A DNA stretch of 39,117 bases from NCBI GenBank assembly GCA_021803085.1, contig JAJZMD010000202.1, forward strand, positions 1 to 39,117. Direction: 5' to 3'. This stretch comes from Actinomycetes bacterium. Lineage in GTDB: Bacteria > Actinomycetota > Acidimicrobiia > Acidimicrobiales > RAAP-2. The notes under the pieces were generated by a model. It worked only from the letters and a program-made list of their open reading frames with translations. It searched no databases and was not told the DNA's origin. The position numbers were made by a program, and so were the translations under genes. Shown here one piece after another: positions 8,328 to 17,208 of the stretch (positions are counted from its first letter, which is position 1; every line of letters starts with the position of its first letter).

Positions 8328-9111
8328 GCCGGCCGGCCTCGACGAGCGGCTCCGTGCCGCGCTCGGCGCGGGCCGTGGCCGCGAGGCGGGCGGTCTTCGC
8401 TCCGGCTCGGAGCTCGACGCGGCGAGAGCCCGGCTGCTCTCGGGCATCCGCCGCCGCCGGGTGCGCCGGATGCAGGTCATGGGGGTCGCCGCCGTCGTGT
8501 TCCTCGGGCTCGCCGTAGGTCTCTCCCAGGTGCTCGGGAGCGCGGCCCGGGTCGGGCCGGCGCTGACGTCCCCCGTGCCCTCGAGCGGCGCGGCTCCGGC
8601 GCACGGGCCGTCTGCGCACCGGAAGGCGACCACCGCGCCGGTCCCGTCGCTCAGGCCCAGTCTCCTCGTGGTGTGCCACTCGAGGGGGAGGACGCTCGAC
8701 GGCTGCGGCTCGGTCGCGGTCGTCCGCGCCGCGCCGTCTCGCGCTGCGGCCGCCGCTGGCGAGAGCGGGTCGGAGGGCCCGGTCGCGGCCCTCCCGGCGC
8801 GCCTGGGTGCACCGCTCGAGGTGCGTCCAGGCGCGCGGGTCGTGATCGACCTCCCGCCGGTGGCGGGAGCGCGGCGGTGGAGCACGCCATCGGTCGTCGG
8901 TGCGCCCGGCCGCCACGGGTCGGCGCGGCCGGTCATCGTGCGGGCGCTGCGGTCACAAGGCGCGGTGCAACGGTTCGTCGTGTTCACGGAGGCGCCGGCC
9001 GCCGTCGTGCTCCAGTCGGACGACGCGCTCGCAGGGAAGGGGGCGCCGGCGGCGCCCGTCGCCGGGCCCACCGACGTGTGGACCCTCGAGCTGAAGGTGG
9101 AGGGAACGTGA
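8320..9111 (+). CDS. Predicted membrane anti-sigma factor-like protein
   Basis: A 263-residue protein. A cytoplasmic N-terminal domain of about 45 residues ends in 'RRRRVRRMQ'. One transmembrane helix follows ('VMGVAAVVFLGLAVGLSQVL'). The extracytoplasmic part of about 190 residues is Ala/Pro/Val-rich with beta-strand-like stretches. The start GTG 8320 has GGAGG (8309-8313) 6 bases upstream and overlaps the sigma-factor stop. There is no HxxxCxxC zinc motif, so it is not a ZAS-type anti-sigma factor. The role is inferred from topology and from the overlap with the sigma gene, not from a recognised domain. Confidence 0.65.
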   Translation: MSEPAGLDERLRAALGAGRGREAGGLRSGSELDAARARLLSGIRRRRVRRMQVMGVAAVVFLGLAVGLSQVLGSAARVGPALTSPVPSSGAAPAHGPSAHRKATTAPVPSLRPSLLVVCHSRGRTLDGCGSVAVVRAAPSRAAAAAGESGSEGPVAALPARLGAPLEVRPGARVVIDLPPVAGARRWSTPSVVGAPGRHGSARPVIVRALRSQGAVQRFVVFTEAPAAVVLQSDDALAGKGAPAAPVAGPTDVWTLELKVEGT

Positions 9112-9905
9112 GCGGGATGCGCAGGGAAGGGTGGACGCGCGTCGCGCTGGTCGCGACGGCGCTGGCCGTGGCGATCGGCGGCGCAGCGGCGGGAGCCGCG
9201 CTCGGCTCGGGCAGCCCGGCGCCGCCGCGAAGCGGTGCCGCGCACGGCGCGGTCGCCGCCCGGCCGGACTGTGGCGCCGGGGCGCCCAAGATCACCGAGA
9301 CGGGCATCGGAACGGTGTCGATCACGCCCAACCTGCTCACCCTGAGCCTGGACGTCCACACGCACGCGCCCCAGGCGACCAGCGCGTTGTCCGAGAACAA
9401 CAGGGCGACCGCAGCGGTGCTGCATGCATTGTCCTCCGGCGGCGTCGCCCGGCGCGACCTGCAGACCACCGACCTCACGATCCAGCCGACTTACGCAAGG
9501 ACAGGGACAACCGTGACCGGCTACGGCGTCGACGACACGGTGGTGGCCAAGATCGAGAAGCTTTCCAGCGCCGGCAGGCTGATCGACGCCGCGGTCGCCG
9601 CCGGCGGCAACGCCACGAGGATCGACTCCCTCTCGTTCTCGACCACACGGCCGCTCCGCGCGCAGGCGCGTGCACGGGGCTTGGCGGTCCGTGAGGCGGT
9701 CGCCCACGCGAAAGCGATCGCCGCGTCTGCGGGCGAGAAGATCGGCGGGATCTGCTCGATCGACGACCAGACGTCGACATCGACAACAACGCCCCTTCCC
9801 TTCCACGGATTCGGGACTGCGGCGGCGCCGAGCGCGCCCGTGCCGGTCGAAGCGGGAACCGAGACGGTGACCGCCCGGCTGGCGGTCGTCCTCGCGCTCG
9901 GGTAG
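9108..9905 (+). CDS. Exported SIMPL-domain (DUF541) protein
   Basis: A 265-residue protein with an N-terminal signal or anchor helix ('VALVATALAVAIGGAAAGAAL'). It is followed by a SIMPL/DUF541 domain, recognised by 'ITETGIGTVSITPNLLTLSL', 'ALSSGGVARRDLQTTDLTI', 'VDDTVVAKIEKLSSAGRLID' and 'ARGLAVREAVAHAKAIAASAG'. SIMPL proteins are periplasmic or surface proteins linked to oxidative stress and envelope functions in other bacteria. The start GTG 9108 overlaps the anti-sigma-like gene's stop (GTGA), which ties it to the sigma unit. It is a good candidate for an output or sensor partner of the system. Confidence 0.85.
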   Translation: MSGMRREGWTRVALVATALAVAIGGAAAGAALGSGSPAPPRSGAAHGAVAARPDCGAGAPKITETGIGTVSITPNLLTLSLDVHTHAPQATSALSENNRATAAVLHALSSGGVARRDLQTTDLTIQPTYARTGTTVTGYGVDDTVVAKIEKLSSAGRLIDAAVAAGGNATRIDSLSFSTTRPLRAQARARGLAVREAVAHAKAIAASAGEKIGGICSIDDQTSTSTTTPLPFHGFGTAAAPSAPVPVEAGTETVTARLAVVLALG

Positions 9906-10244
9906 CCCCGAAGCCACGGCGGCGAGGCTGCCTCCCACAGCGGTCGGGGAGAAGCACTGCTCCCTGTTTGCGCGACGCCGGTCGCCGGGGTAGAAAGGAC
10001 GCGGGGAAAGCGGTCGCTCGGCGGCCGACGGGAACACAGGGGAGATGAGAGTGGCGCGCGCTAGGGATGGGACCGCGCATGCCAGGGGTCCGCGCGGCTC
10101 TGCGTTGTTACGTCAGGACCCCGGCGAGGCGCGCAGCGGACACGCGCACGCTGCACCGGCCAGGAGGTCGGGTTCGTGCAGAGGGGGCTCGGAGACCCTC
10201 GGGGACGATCCGAGAGGCGGACCGATGAGGGCTCGGAGCGACCG
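9906..10244 (+). other. Intergenic region with a possible coupled small ORF
   Basis: About 340 bp between the SIMPL gene and the large regulator. A frame from GTG 10051 to TGA 10248 (65 codons) has AGGGGAG 6 bases upstream of the GTG, and its stop overlaps the regulator's ATG as ATGA. The predicted peptide is Arg/Gly/Ala-rich and unlike any family I know. It may be a real coupled leader ORF or only the upstream region of the regulator. TAGAAA near 9992 is a weak -10 candidate. Confidence 0.35.
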
Positions 10245-13200
10245 ATGAGCCGCGGTCACCGGCTCACCTACGAACGCCGGGAGCTCCCGCCGACCGCGCA
10301 CCAACCCGGCACGCACACCGGGTTGGTGGCACGCGGCAGGGAGCTCGCCCACGTCGAGCAGCTGCTGTGGCGCACCCGCAGGGGGAAGGGCGGCACCGTG
10401 GCGCTGCGCGGCGAGTGCGGCGTCGGCAAGAGCTCGCTGATCGAGGCGGCCGTCGAGCGCGCGACCGAGTTCCGCACGGTCCAGGTGCGCGGGCGGGCTG
10501 AGGGGGCGTCCGCCCTGCAGCGGGCGGACTGGCCGGACCCGCTGGGCGAGCTCGCTCGCGCGTCGGACGATCAGGGGGCCGTCCGGCCGTCGATGCCGCA
10601 GTTCGCGTCGGTCGCGACCCTGCCGATCTCTGCGGTCGTGCCGACCCCTGCGCTCGTGGACTCGGCCGTCATGGCGCTGCAGCGCCTGGTGGCGGGGGGT
10701 GGACCGTGTCTCGTGACGGTCGACGACTGCCACCTGCTTCCTCCCGGCCTGGTGGCGGCCATGGCGATCGCAGTCGAGGTGCGGCTGGCGGACAAGCCCA
10801 TCAGCCTCGTCCTGGCATGGAGGGACACGCCGCACCTCCAGTCGTTCGAGCTCGACCGGCCGGACGTCCCGGTCCACCGTCTCGGGGGCCTCACGGTCTC
10901 GCAGGCGCGCGAGCTGCTCAGCACGCGTGCCGAGCAGATGCCCGACGAGGCCGTGCTGAGCAGGCTCGTCGGCCGAACGGGCGGCAACCCGCTCGCGCTG
11001 ATCGACGTGGTCGGGCAGCTGACCCCGGCCCAGCTTGCCGGCTGGCACCCGCTGCCCGATCCGCTGCCGGTCGGCGGGAACCTGACGGAGGCGTTCGACG
11101 TCGTCCGTTACCTGCCAGCCCCCACGCGCCGTGCGCTGGTGGTCGTCGCGGCCGGCGGCGCGTCGCGCGAGCACGTGGTGGCTGCGATGAAGCGCCTGAC
11201 AGTGGAAGCCGCGGACCTCGCTCCTGCGCTGGAGGCCCAGGTGTGCTACGAGCGCGGCCCCAGGGTGGACTTCCGTCATCCGCTGGTGCGCAGCGTCGCC
11301 TTCTACCGCACGCCGGCAGAGGTGCGTCGGGCAGCGCGCAAGGCACTGAGCGACGTCTTGGCAGAGGCGCACGTGATCGAGGCGAGCGCATTCCACGCGT
11401 CGGCGGACCTGGTCGCGCCGGACGAGCTCGCTTCCCGCCGCCTGGCCGACGCGGCGCGGGTGGCGCTCGAGCGGGGCGATCCGGGCGCTGCGGCCCGCCA
11501 CGAGGAGATGGCGGCCATGTGCACGGCCGACCCCGACGGCATCGGCCAGCACCTGGCGGACGCGTGCGGTCACTGGATCGCAGCGGGGGAGCGCCGCCGC
11601 GCCGAGCAGTGCGTGGAGCCGGCGCTCGAGCTCGAGCTCAGCCCGCCGGTGGCGGCCGAGCTCGCCTACCAGCGCGCCAGGCTCGGCGCCGGCCGGGACC
11701 AGGGGACAGCCGGCCAGCGGATGGTGGAGGCGGCGGGAGCCTGCCTGCGGACGCGTCCCCACCGCGCGCTCGCCATGCTCGTCGACGCGGCCGCGTGGTG
11801 GATCCTCACAAACCGTCCCGATGCCGCCGAGGCGGCGGCCGAGCGGGCCGTCGCCGTCGCGAGTGCGGTGAGCAGCCATTCCGAGGTCCTCGCCCGCACG
11901 GTCCGGGCCGCGGCGAGCCTGGCCCGGGGCGAGGTCATCGACGGCGTGGCCGAACGGAGCCGCGTCTCGCTCCTCATCGGTGCGACCGAGCGGTTCCCGT
12001 CCACTCCGGAGGTGGCGCTCGTCATCGGCGTGAGCCTGGCCCGGCAGGGACTTCGTCACCAGGCGCACCGCTGGGCGCAGTGGGTCGGCCGGTGCGCCGA
12101 GCGCAGCGGCGACGTCGGCCTGTCGGCGGTGTGCCCGCTCGTCGAAGGCTCGGTGCTCCTGGCCCAGGGCTCCATCGCCGAGGCGACCGGCACAGTGGTG
12201 CGCGGTGCGTCGGCAGCGGCGCGCGCTGGCAGCATCGCCGCAGCCGCGTGGGGCTCGCAGCTCGCCGTCTTGGTCCACGCGGTGGCCGGCGACTACGAGC
12301 TGGGCTTCTCCGAGGCGTCAAAGCTCTTCGCCATGACCGACCGCTCCGGCGGCCTGGCAAGAGTGAGGGCGTTGCCGGGGCTCGCGCTGTTGGAGCTGCA
12401 ACGCGGCCGTGCCGGCCCGGCGGCGGCATGGGCGAGGGCGGTCGAGCACGACCTGCTCGCGTCCGCAGGGGGTCCGAACGGCGGGCCGGGGACCGACGTG
12501 GCGACGAAGGATGTCCACGCGATGGGCGCGCTCGCGGCCGAGCTCGCGGCCGGGGTCGGCGCCCTCCTTTTCCTCGCACGCGACCAGGGCCAGCTGCGTC
12601 AGTGGGCGAAGGTCTGCGCCGACGCCGCGCACGCGCAGAGCTCGATCGCCGGCGCGCCGGCCGGCTCGACATGGCTGGCCGGGCTGATGGAGCCGGACGG
12701 GCTGCGTGCCGCCGAGCTGCTCGCGGCGGCGGCCCGGACGTACCGTGAGCTCCCGCTCCACCGGGCCCTCGTCGACCTCTGCCGCGCCGTCCGGCTGGGC
12801 GAGGCCGGGCTTGCGTCCGAAGCGGCCGTCCTCCTCGGGGATCTGGACCGGCAGCTGGCCGACGCGGGTGCGACCGGGCTGGTCGCGCTGGCGGCGCGGG
12901 AGCGGCGCCTCCTGCCGCCCGATCCTGGCGAGAGGCTGGCGGCCGGCGGCGAACCGGGTGCTCCGGCGTCGCAGCGGCATCTTGCAGACGTGGTGCCGCT
13001 GGGGGAGTGGGAGGTCTCGGTGCTCGGCGGGTTCGCGGTCCGCCACCGCGGCAAGGACGTGGCGCTGCCGCCGAGCCTCGCCAGTCAGGCCGTGAAGATC
13101 GTGGCGCTCCAGCCGCGCGTGACGGTCGACGAGCTGATCGAGCATCTCTGGAAGTCGGCCGAGCCCGGGGTGGGGCAGCGACGGCTTCGCAACGTGCTGT

Positions 13201-13715
13201 GGAGGATCCGGTCGGCGTGCGGCGGGCTCTTGGTGCGCGAGGGAAATTCCCTCCGGCTCGCTACCGGGGCGGTGACCGACCTGAGCCGGTTTCGCGAGCT
13301 GGCCGACGAAGCCCTCGCGGGTCCCGAGGCCGGGACCCCTGCGGCGGCGGAGCTGGCGAGGTCGGCGCTCGAGCTCTATCGCGGCGAGCTGCTCCCCGGA
13401 GACCGCTACGAAGACTGGGCGGCGTCGGTTCGGGAGTCCGCCGCCCGCGTGCACCGTCGCCTGCTCGACCTGCTGGTCGAGGACGCGCTGTCCGGCGGCC
13501 GGCAGGCCGAGGCGCTCGCGATCCTCGAGCGCCTGGCCGAGGTCGACCCGTTCGACGAGCGCCACCATCTCCGCACCGCCGAGATCCACCTTCGCGCGGG
13601 CAACCGCGGGCGGGCGCTGGACGCACTGGAACGAGCCGAGCGGATGCTCGCAGAGCTCAACGTGGCCCCGTCGCCGGCCGCGCGCGAGCTCCGGAACTGC
13701 CTCGACCGTTCCTGA
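10245..13715 (+). CDS. Large AAA ATPase transcriptional regulator with C-terminal OmpR-type and BTAD domains
   Basis: A 1156-residue cytoplasmic regulator. The N-terminal ATPase has Walker A 'GECGVGKSS' (about residues 56-64) and Walker B 'PCLVTVDDCHLL' (about 155-166), as in LuxR-LAL/STAND proteins. A long helical middle (about 300-900) looks TPR-like. From about residue 922 ('WEVSVLGGFAVRHRG') there is an OmpR/SARP-type winged helix ('VTVDELIEHLWKSAEPG', 'RRLRNVLWRIRSACGG'). A bacterial transcriptional activation domain then runs to the end ('ALELYRGELLPGDRYEDW', 'ERLAEVDPFDERHHLRTAEI'). Classical SARPs carry these domains at the N-terminus, so the order is inverted. The start ATG 10245 has GGAG 6 bases upstream and overlaps a possible small ORF. 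Target genes are unknown. Confidence 0.85.
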   Translation: MSRGHRLTYERRELPPTAHQPGTHTGLVARGRELAHVEQLLWRTRRGKGGTVALRGECGVGKSSLIEAAVERATEFRTVQVRGRAEGASALQRADWPDPLGELARASDDQGAVRPSMPQFASVATLPISAVVPTPALVDSAVMALQRLVAGGGPCLVTVDDCHLLPPGLVAAMAIAVEVRLADKPISLVLAWRDTPHLQSFELDRPDVPVHRLGGLTVSQARELLSTRAEQMPDEAVLSRLVGRTGGNPLALIDVVGQLTPAQLAGWHPLPDPLPVGGNLTEAFDVVRYLPAPTRRALVVVAAGGASREHVVAAMKRLTVEAADLAPALEAQVCYERGPRVDFRHPLVRSVAFYRTPAEVRRAARKALSDVLAEAHVIEASAFHASADLVAPDELASRRLADAARVALERGDPGAAARHEEMAAMCTADPDGIGQHLADACGHWIAAGERRRAEQCVEPALELELSPPVAAELAYQRARLGAGRDQGTAGQRMVEAAGACLRTRPHRALAMLVDAAAWWILTNRPDAAEAAAERAVAVASAVSSHSEVLARTVRAAASLARGEVIDGVAERSRVSLLIGATERFPSTPEVALVIGVSLARQGLRHQAHRWAQWVGRCAERSGDVGLSAVCPLVEGSVLLAQGSIAEATGTVVRGASAAARAGSIAAAAWGSQLAVLVHAVAGDYELGFSEASKLFAMTDRSGGLARVRALPGLALLELQRGRAGPAAAWARAVEHDLLASAGGPNGGPGTDVATKDVHAMGALAAELAAGVGALLFLARDQGQLRQWAKVCADAAHAQSSIAGAPAGSTWLAGLMEPDGLRAAELLAAAARTYRELPLHRALVDLCRAVRLGEAGLASEAAVLLGDLDRQLADAGATGLVALAARERRLLPPDPGERLAAGGEPGAPASQRHLADVVPLGEWEVSVLGGFAVRHRGKDVALPPSLASQAVKIVALQPRVTVDELIEHLWKSAEPGVGQRRLRNVLWRIRSACGGLLVREGNSLRLATGAVTDLSRFRELADEALAGPEAGTPAAAELARSALELYRGELLPGDRYEDWAASVRESAARVHRRLLDLLVEDALSGGRQAEALAILERLAEVDPFDERHHLRTAEIHLRAGNRGRALDALERAERMLAELNVAPSPAARELRNCLDRS

Positions 13716-13880
13716 TTCGTGAGACACGTCGCTGGCACGTCCCTCGCTTGCCGGGGACGAAGGAAGGTCGTGCCGCCCGCCAGACCGCGGGACCACCACG
13801 TGTCGTCCCAGAGACTCGATGGACGCTCGGGAGACGGCGCACGGCACGGGACGTCGTCGCCGGACGGCCGAGGGACGCTG

Positions 13881-15695
13881 GTGGGACTGGGGCGCCGTAG
13901 GTTCCCGATCGTGGCGACCGGCACGCCTGTCGACGAAAGCCTGCGACTCGCACGCGATCTGTGTCTCGGGGTCGGGGCGTTCTACGTGACGGAGGCGGGC
14001 TCGGTGTTCGCGAGCATGTCCGACGTGATGCGGCCCGACGACGCCGACGAGCGGGTGGCGGCGCTCGCGCGGAGCTGTCTGGTGCACCCGTCCGCCCGTG
14101 GTGCCGGCCTCTTCTGGAGCGCCGAGCCGACGGACGAGGGCAGCGCGCTGCAGCCGGAGTGGTCACTTGCGTGCGTGGTGGCACCGGTTTGGGAGGCCGA
14201 CCGGTGGCTCGGGCTGCTGGGTGTCGTCGACGTCTGGCTGCCGGAGCTCGACGACGAGCAGGAGGCCGGTCTGCTGGCACTCGCCGGGGAGATCGCGCGG
14301 GCAGAGCACGAGGCCGCCTCGGCGGCGCCGGGACGCCGGGACGTTCCCGGCGAGTGGTGGGCGGCAGGCACGCTCGCCGAGCGCCACCCTCCCGGCACGT
14401 CGACCGAGCCGTTCCTCGGGGAGATCCTGGACCATCTGCCCGACGGGCTGCTGGTGGCTCGGAGCGACGGAACGATCGTGCTCGTGAACCAGACGTTCTC
14501 GCAGATGACCGGCCTGGCGCTCGACACCGTGCTGGGCGAGGACGTGACCCACGTCCTCGCGGCACCGGGGGAGCTCGGCGACGGCGCCGCAGGGAGCTGG
14601 TCCGAAGGCACCCGCGAGGCGTTCCTCCAGAGCATCCTCGGCGAGCCCGAGCCCGGCAGGACGGTGCTCGTCGGCCGGGAAGGTGAGGCCGGCGGCCTCC
14701 TGCTCGACGCCGCCGGGCGGCGGATCGAGAGCAGGTTCGCGGGGGACTGCTTCGTCACCCTGCTGCGGGCGCGGGGCGCCGCAGGCGCCGGACCGGAGGA
14801 GCGCCGCATCGAGCAGTCCGGGATCCAGGCTTTGCTCGACCACATCGAGGACGGCATCGTCTGCTGCGACTCCCAGGGGGTCGTCGTCATCGCCAACCGC
14901 GCTGCCCGCCGCCTCCAGGGGCTGTCGGAAGAGGAGCTGCAGGTGGGCGCGTCCGTGCCCTCGGTCGTGCGGCTGAAGACGCTCGAGGGCCATCAGCTCA
15001 GCGTGGACGAGCACCCGCTCGTGCGGTCCATGCTGGACGACCTCCCCGTGGCCGAGGAGCTCCTGCTTCGAGCCGATGATGTGGACCGGTACGTCTCGGT
15101 CTCCTCTCAGCCCCTGCGCGTCGATGGGGGCGACGGCGCGATCGCGGTCCTTCGCGACGTGACCAGGGAGCGGGAGCGCCAGGCGCACCTGACCCGCTAC
15201 GCGCTGTACGACCCGCTCACCGGTGTGGCGAACCGGTACCTCCTGAACGACGCGTTGGGCCGGATGCTGGAGGGTCTCCACCGGAAGGGCGGATCCGTCT
15301 CCCTCATCTACCTCGACCTCGACCGGTTCAAGGAGATCAACGACGAGCACGGTCACGACATCGGCGACGAGCTGCTCCGAGCCGTCGCCCTGCGACTCGG
15401 ACGGGCGGTCCGCGGCGAGGACATCGTCGCTCGCCTCGGCGGGGACGAATTCGTGGTCGCGCACGTGACGGCGGAGCGCCTGTCGGACGGAGACTCGGTG
15501 GTCGCCAGGGTGCGCAAGGTCCTCACCGCCCCCTACCGCTTCGGCGAACTCGTGCTCGACGTCGGTGCGTCGATCGGCTGGGTGAGCACCTCTTCGGGCG
15601 ACGACTCGCCCGAGTCGCTCATCGCCCGAGCCGACCGGGCGATGTACGAGCAGAAGCACGAGCGCCGGGCCTCCATGCAAGGAGCGTCGGGGTGA
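13881..15695 (+). CDS. Diguanylate cyclase with GAF-like and PAS domains
   Basis: A 604-residue cytoplasmic signalling protein. A GAF-like region occupies about 10-145. It is followed by two PAS domains ('LDHLPDGLLVARSDGTIVLV' and 'LDHIEDGIVCCDSQGVVVI') and a full GGDEF domain. The catalytic motif 'RLGGDEF' is at about residues 518-524, with the metal-binding 'IYLDLDRFKEIND' before it. The feedback inhibitory site RxxD is present as RGED at about 511-514, exactly five residues before GGDEF. It should make c-di-GMP from two GTP. The start GTG 13881 has GAGGGA 5 bases upstream. A second candidate, GTG 13911, lies 7 bp after TAGGTT and could be leaderless. No membrane segments are seen, so the signal is probably intracellular. 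Confidence 0.88.
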   Translation: MGLGRRRFPIVATGTPVDESLRLARDLCLGVGAFYVTEAGSVFASMSDVMRPDDADERVAALARSCLVHPSARGAGLFWSAEPTDEGSALQPEWSLACVVAPVWEADRWLGLLGVVDVWLPELDDEQEAGLLALAGEIARAEHEAASAAPGRRDVPGEWWAAGTLAERHPPGTSTEPFLGEILDHLPDGLLVARSDGTIVLVNQTFSQMTGLALDTVLGEDVTHVLAAPGELGDGAAGSWSEGTREAFLQSILGEPEPGRTVLVGREGEAGGLLLDAAGRRIESRFAGDCFVTLLRARGAAGAGPEERRIEQSGIQALLDHIEDGIVCCDSQGVVVIANRAARRLQGLSEEELQVGASVPSVVRLKTLEGHQLSVDEHPLVRSMLDDLPVAEELLLRADDVDRYVSVSSQPLRVDGGDGAIAVLRDVTRERERQAHLTRYALYDPLTGVANRYLLNDALGRMLEGLHRKGGSVSLIYLDLDRFKEINDEHGHDIGDELLRAVALRLGRAVRGEDIVARLGGDEFVVAHVTAERLSDGDSVVARVRKVLTAPYRFGELVLDVGASIGWVSTSSGDDSPESLIARADRAMYEQKHERRASMQGASG

Positions 15696-16033
15696 CGCCT
15701 CCCACCGCTTCCCTCAGCCATCCCGACGGCGTTCTCCCCGCCGACGGCGTTCTCCCCGCCGACGGCGTTCTCCCCCGGCACGGGGCCTCCCTCGGAGCAG
15801 GCCCCCGACCGGCTGCGGGATCGCCGGCTGTGGGACCCGATCTGCCGGAGCCATTGCCGGATGCCGCGTCTCCCCATCCCATCCCTGCGGTGTCCGGCTT
15901 GGCTCCGGCAGCACTTCTCTCGCTGCCCTTTGCATCGCTCGGGGTTCGACGCGGGGCCGACGGCAGCGGGACGGGCTCGCCGCACGGGCGCCGTGGATAG
16001 ATGGGCGGCGTGGGAACGGGGAGCGGCCCGAGG
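15696..16033. repeat. Intergenic stretch with an 18-bp tandem repeat (three copies)
   Basis: Three head-to-tail copies of an 18-bp unit (CGACGGCGTTCTCCCCGC) occupy 15724-15777; the third differs only at its end. The rest of the 338 bp shows no convincing gene. One frame starting at GTG 15692, overlapping the cyclase stop, is open to 16000 but gives a low-complexity Pro/Ala peptide with no family. The repeat length is divisible by three, so it would keep that frame. Role unknown. Confidence 0.7.
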
Positions 16034-17053
16034 ATGGTGGACAACCTGAGCGGAGGAACGACCAACCTCCTTCGGATGGCGAGGAGCGGCTGCCAGAGCG
16101 CCGTCGCGTTCGTCGCCCTAGCCTCCGGCGACCACGTCGCCACCGCCAGCTATCCGGCCGAGCTCGGCGACGGCCCACCATCGGCCGAGCAGCTGGAGAG
16201 CCTGGCCCGCCAGCTCTGGCTGGAGCCGGGAATCGCCCAGGGCAAGGCTCTGGTGCGCACGGTGCAGCTGGGCGGACACCAGCAGGGACGACCGCCGGCC
16301 CGGCTCGCCGTGGCCGTCGTGCCCCTTGGCGCCGGCAGCGGGGGCCGTCCCTCGGGCATCCTCGGCGTCGCGGACCCAGAGGTGAAGTCCTTCGGCGTGC
16401 CCGAGCTCGAGCTGCTCTCGCGCATCGCCCAGCGCCTGAGCTCGTACGTGAAGGCCCGCCAAGCCGTCCGGACGCAGCTCGCCGCGAGCGCGACGACGCG
16501 TGCTGAGCCTTCCCCGCCGACCCCGTGGACGGCGTCGGCCGTGCCAGGCCCTGGCGCCGGCGCCCACCGCGCCCCGGAGCCACCCCTCGACGTGCCGACC
16601 GGGGCGGTCGACCCCCTCGGCGCCGTGCTCGGCGAGGGAGCGGTGCAGGGCCTCGTCCCTCTGGGCGCGCTGCTCGGGCGCGCCGGGAGGCTCATCGGGG
16701 CCGGGTGCAGCGCGCTCGGCTCCCTGGCGGTGATCGTGGTGACGGTCGACGGCGTGACGCAGCAGGCCCCCGGGGTGCTGGCAGACCTGGTTCGCTCGCT
16801 CCGCACCGACCTCCGCTTCGACGACCCCGTGGCCTCCATCGGCGGGCTCTCCCTCGTCGCCGTCGTCCCGTGCGCCCCTGGTGCCGCGAGCCCGGACCAG
16901 GTCGAGGCACGCCTCGTGGACCGGGCCAGAGAGGCGGTGGCCCCCTTCCCGGGCGCGGCGGTTCGCGCCGCCCACGTCGTGGCGCCGCTCAGGGCCGAGT
17001 GCGACGCGGACGAGCTTCTCCGGGCCGCGGTCCTGAAGCTCCGTGCGGGGTGA
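16034..17053 (+). CDS. GAF protein with a degenerate GGDEF-like domain
   Basis: A 339-residue cytoplasmic protein. The N-terminal 150 residues look like a GAF domain ('AVAFVALASGDHVATASYP', 'GILGVADPEVKSFGVPELEL'). A Pro/Ala-rich linker follows. From about 200 on there is a GGDEF-like fold: 'LAVIVVTVDGV' replaces the usual LLLLDLDGF, and 'LRTDLRFDDPVASIGGLSL' matches the region around the active site. The catalytic motif is GGLSL (about 270-274), so cyclase activity is not expected. RFDD (261-264) keeps an RxxD exactly five residues upstream, the c-di-GMP inhibitory-site spacing. It may therefore act as a c-di-GMP receptor. The start ATG 16034 is preferred over 16001 because purine-rich GGGGAG and GAGG lie just upstream. 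Confidence 0.7.
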   Translation: MVDNLSGGTTNLLRMARSGCQSAVAFVALASGDHVATASYPAELGDGPPSAEQLESLARQLWLEPGIAQGKALVRTVQLGGHQQGRPPARLAVAVVPLGAGSGGRPSGILGVADPEVKSFGVPELELLSRIAQRLSSYVKARQAVRTQLAASATTRAEPSPPTPWTASAVPGPGAGAHRAPEPPLDVPTGAVDPLGAVLGEGAVQGLVPLGALLGRAGRLIGAGCSALGSLAVIVVTVDGVTQQAPGVLADLVRSLRTDLRFDDPVASIGGLSLVAVVPCAPGAASPDQVEARLVDRAREAVAPFPGAAVRAAHVVAPLRAECDADELLRAAVLKLRAG

Positions 17054-17208
17054 GGGCGCGCGACGCGCTGCGAGCGCCGACGCGGGCTTCGCCGGAGCTC
17101 CGCGCCGCCGTTGTTGAGCAAACGTTGACGCCCCATAGCGGCCCGTGTGGCAACGCCGTCCGACACTTGCGGTGGAACGATGGTTGGGCCATCACGGTGG
17201 AGGTGGTG

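Noticed and set aside
15724-15777. 18-bp repeats as CRISPR or an origin iteron set
   Set aside because: No spacers, only three copies, no replication gene or AT-rich region nearby.
15692-16000. Pro/Ala-rich frame starting at the cyclase stop
   Set aside because: Low complexity created by the 18-bp repeat; no protein-like features beyond the GTGA overlap.
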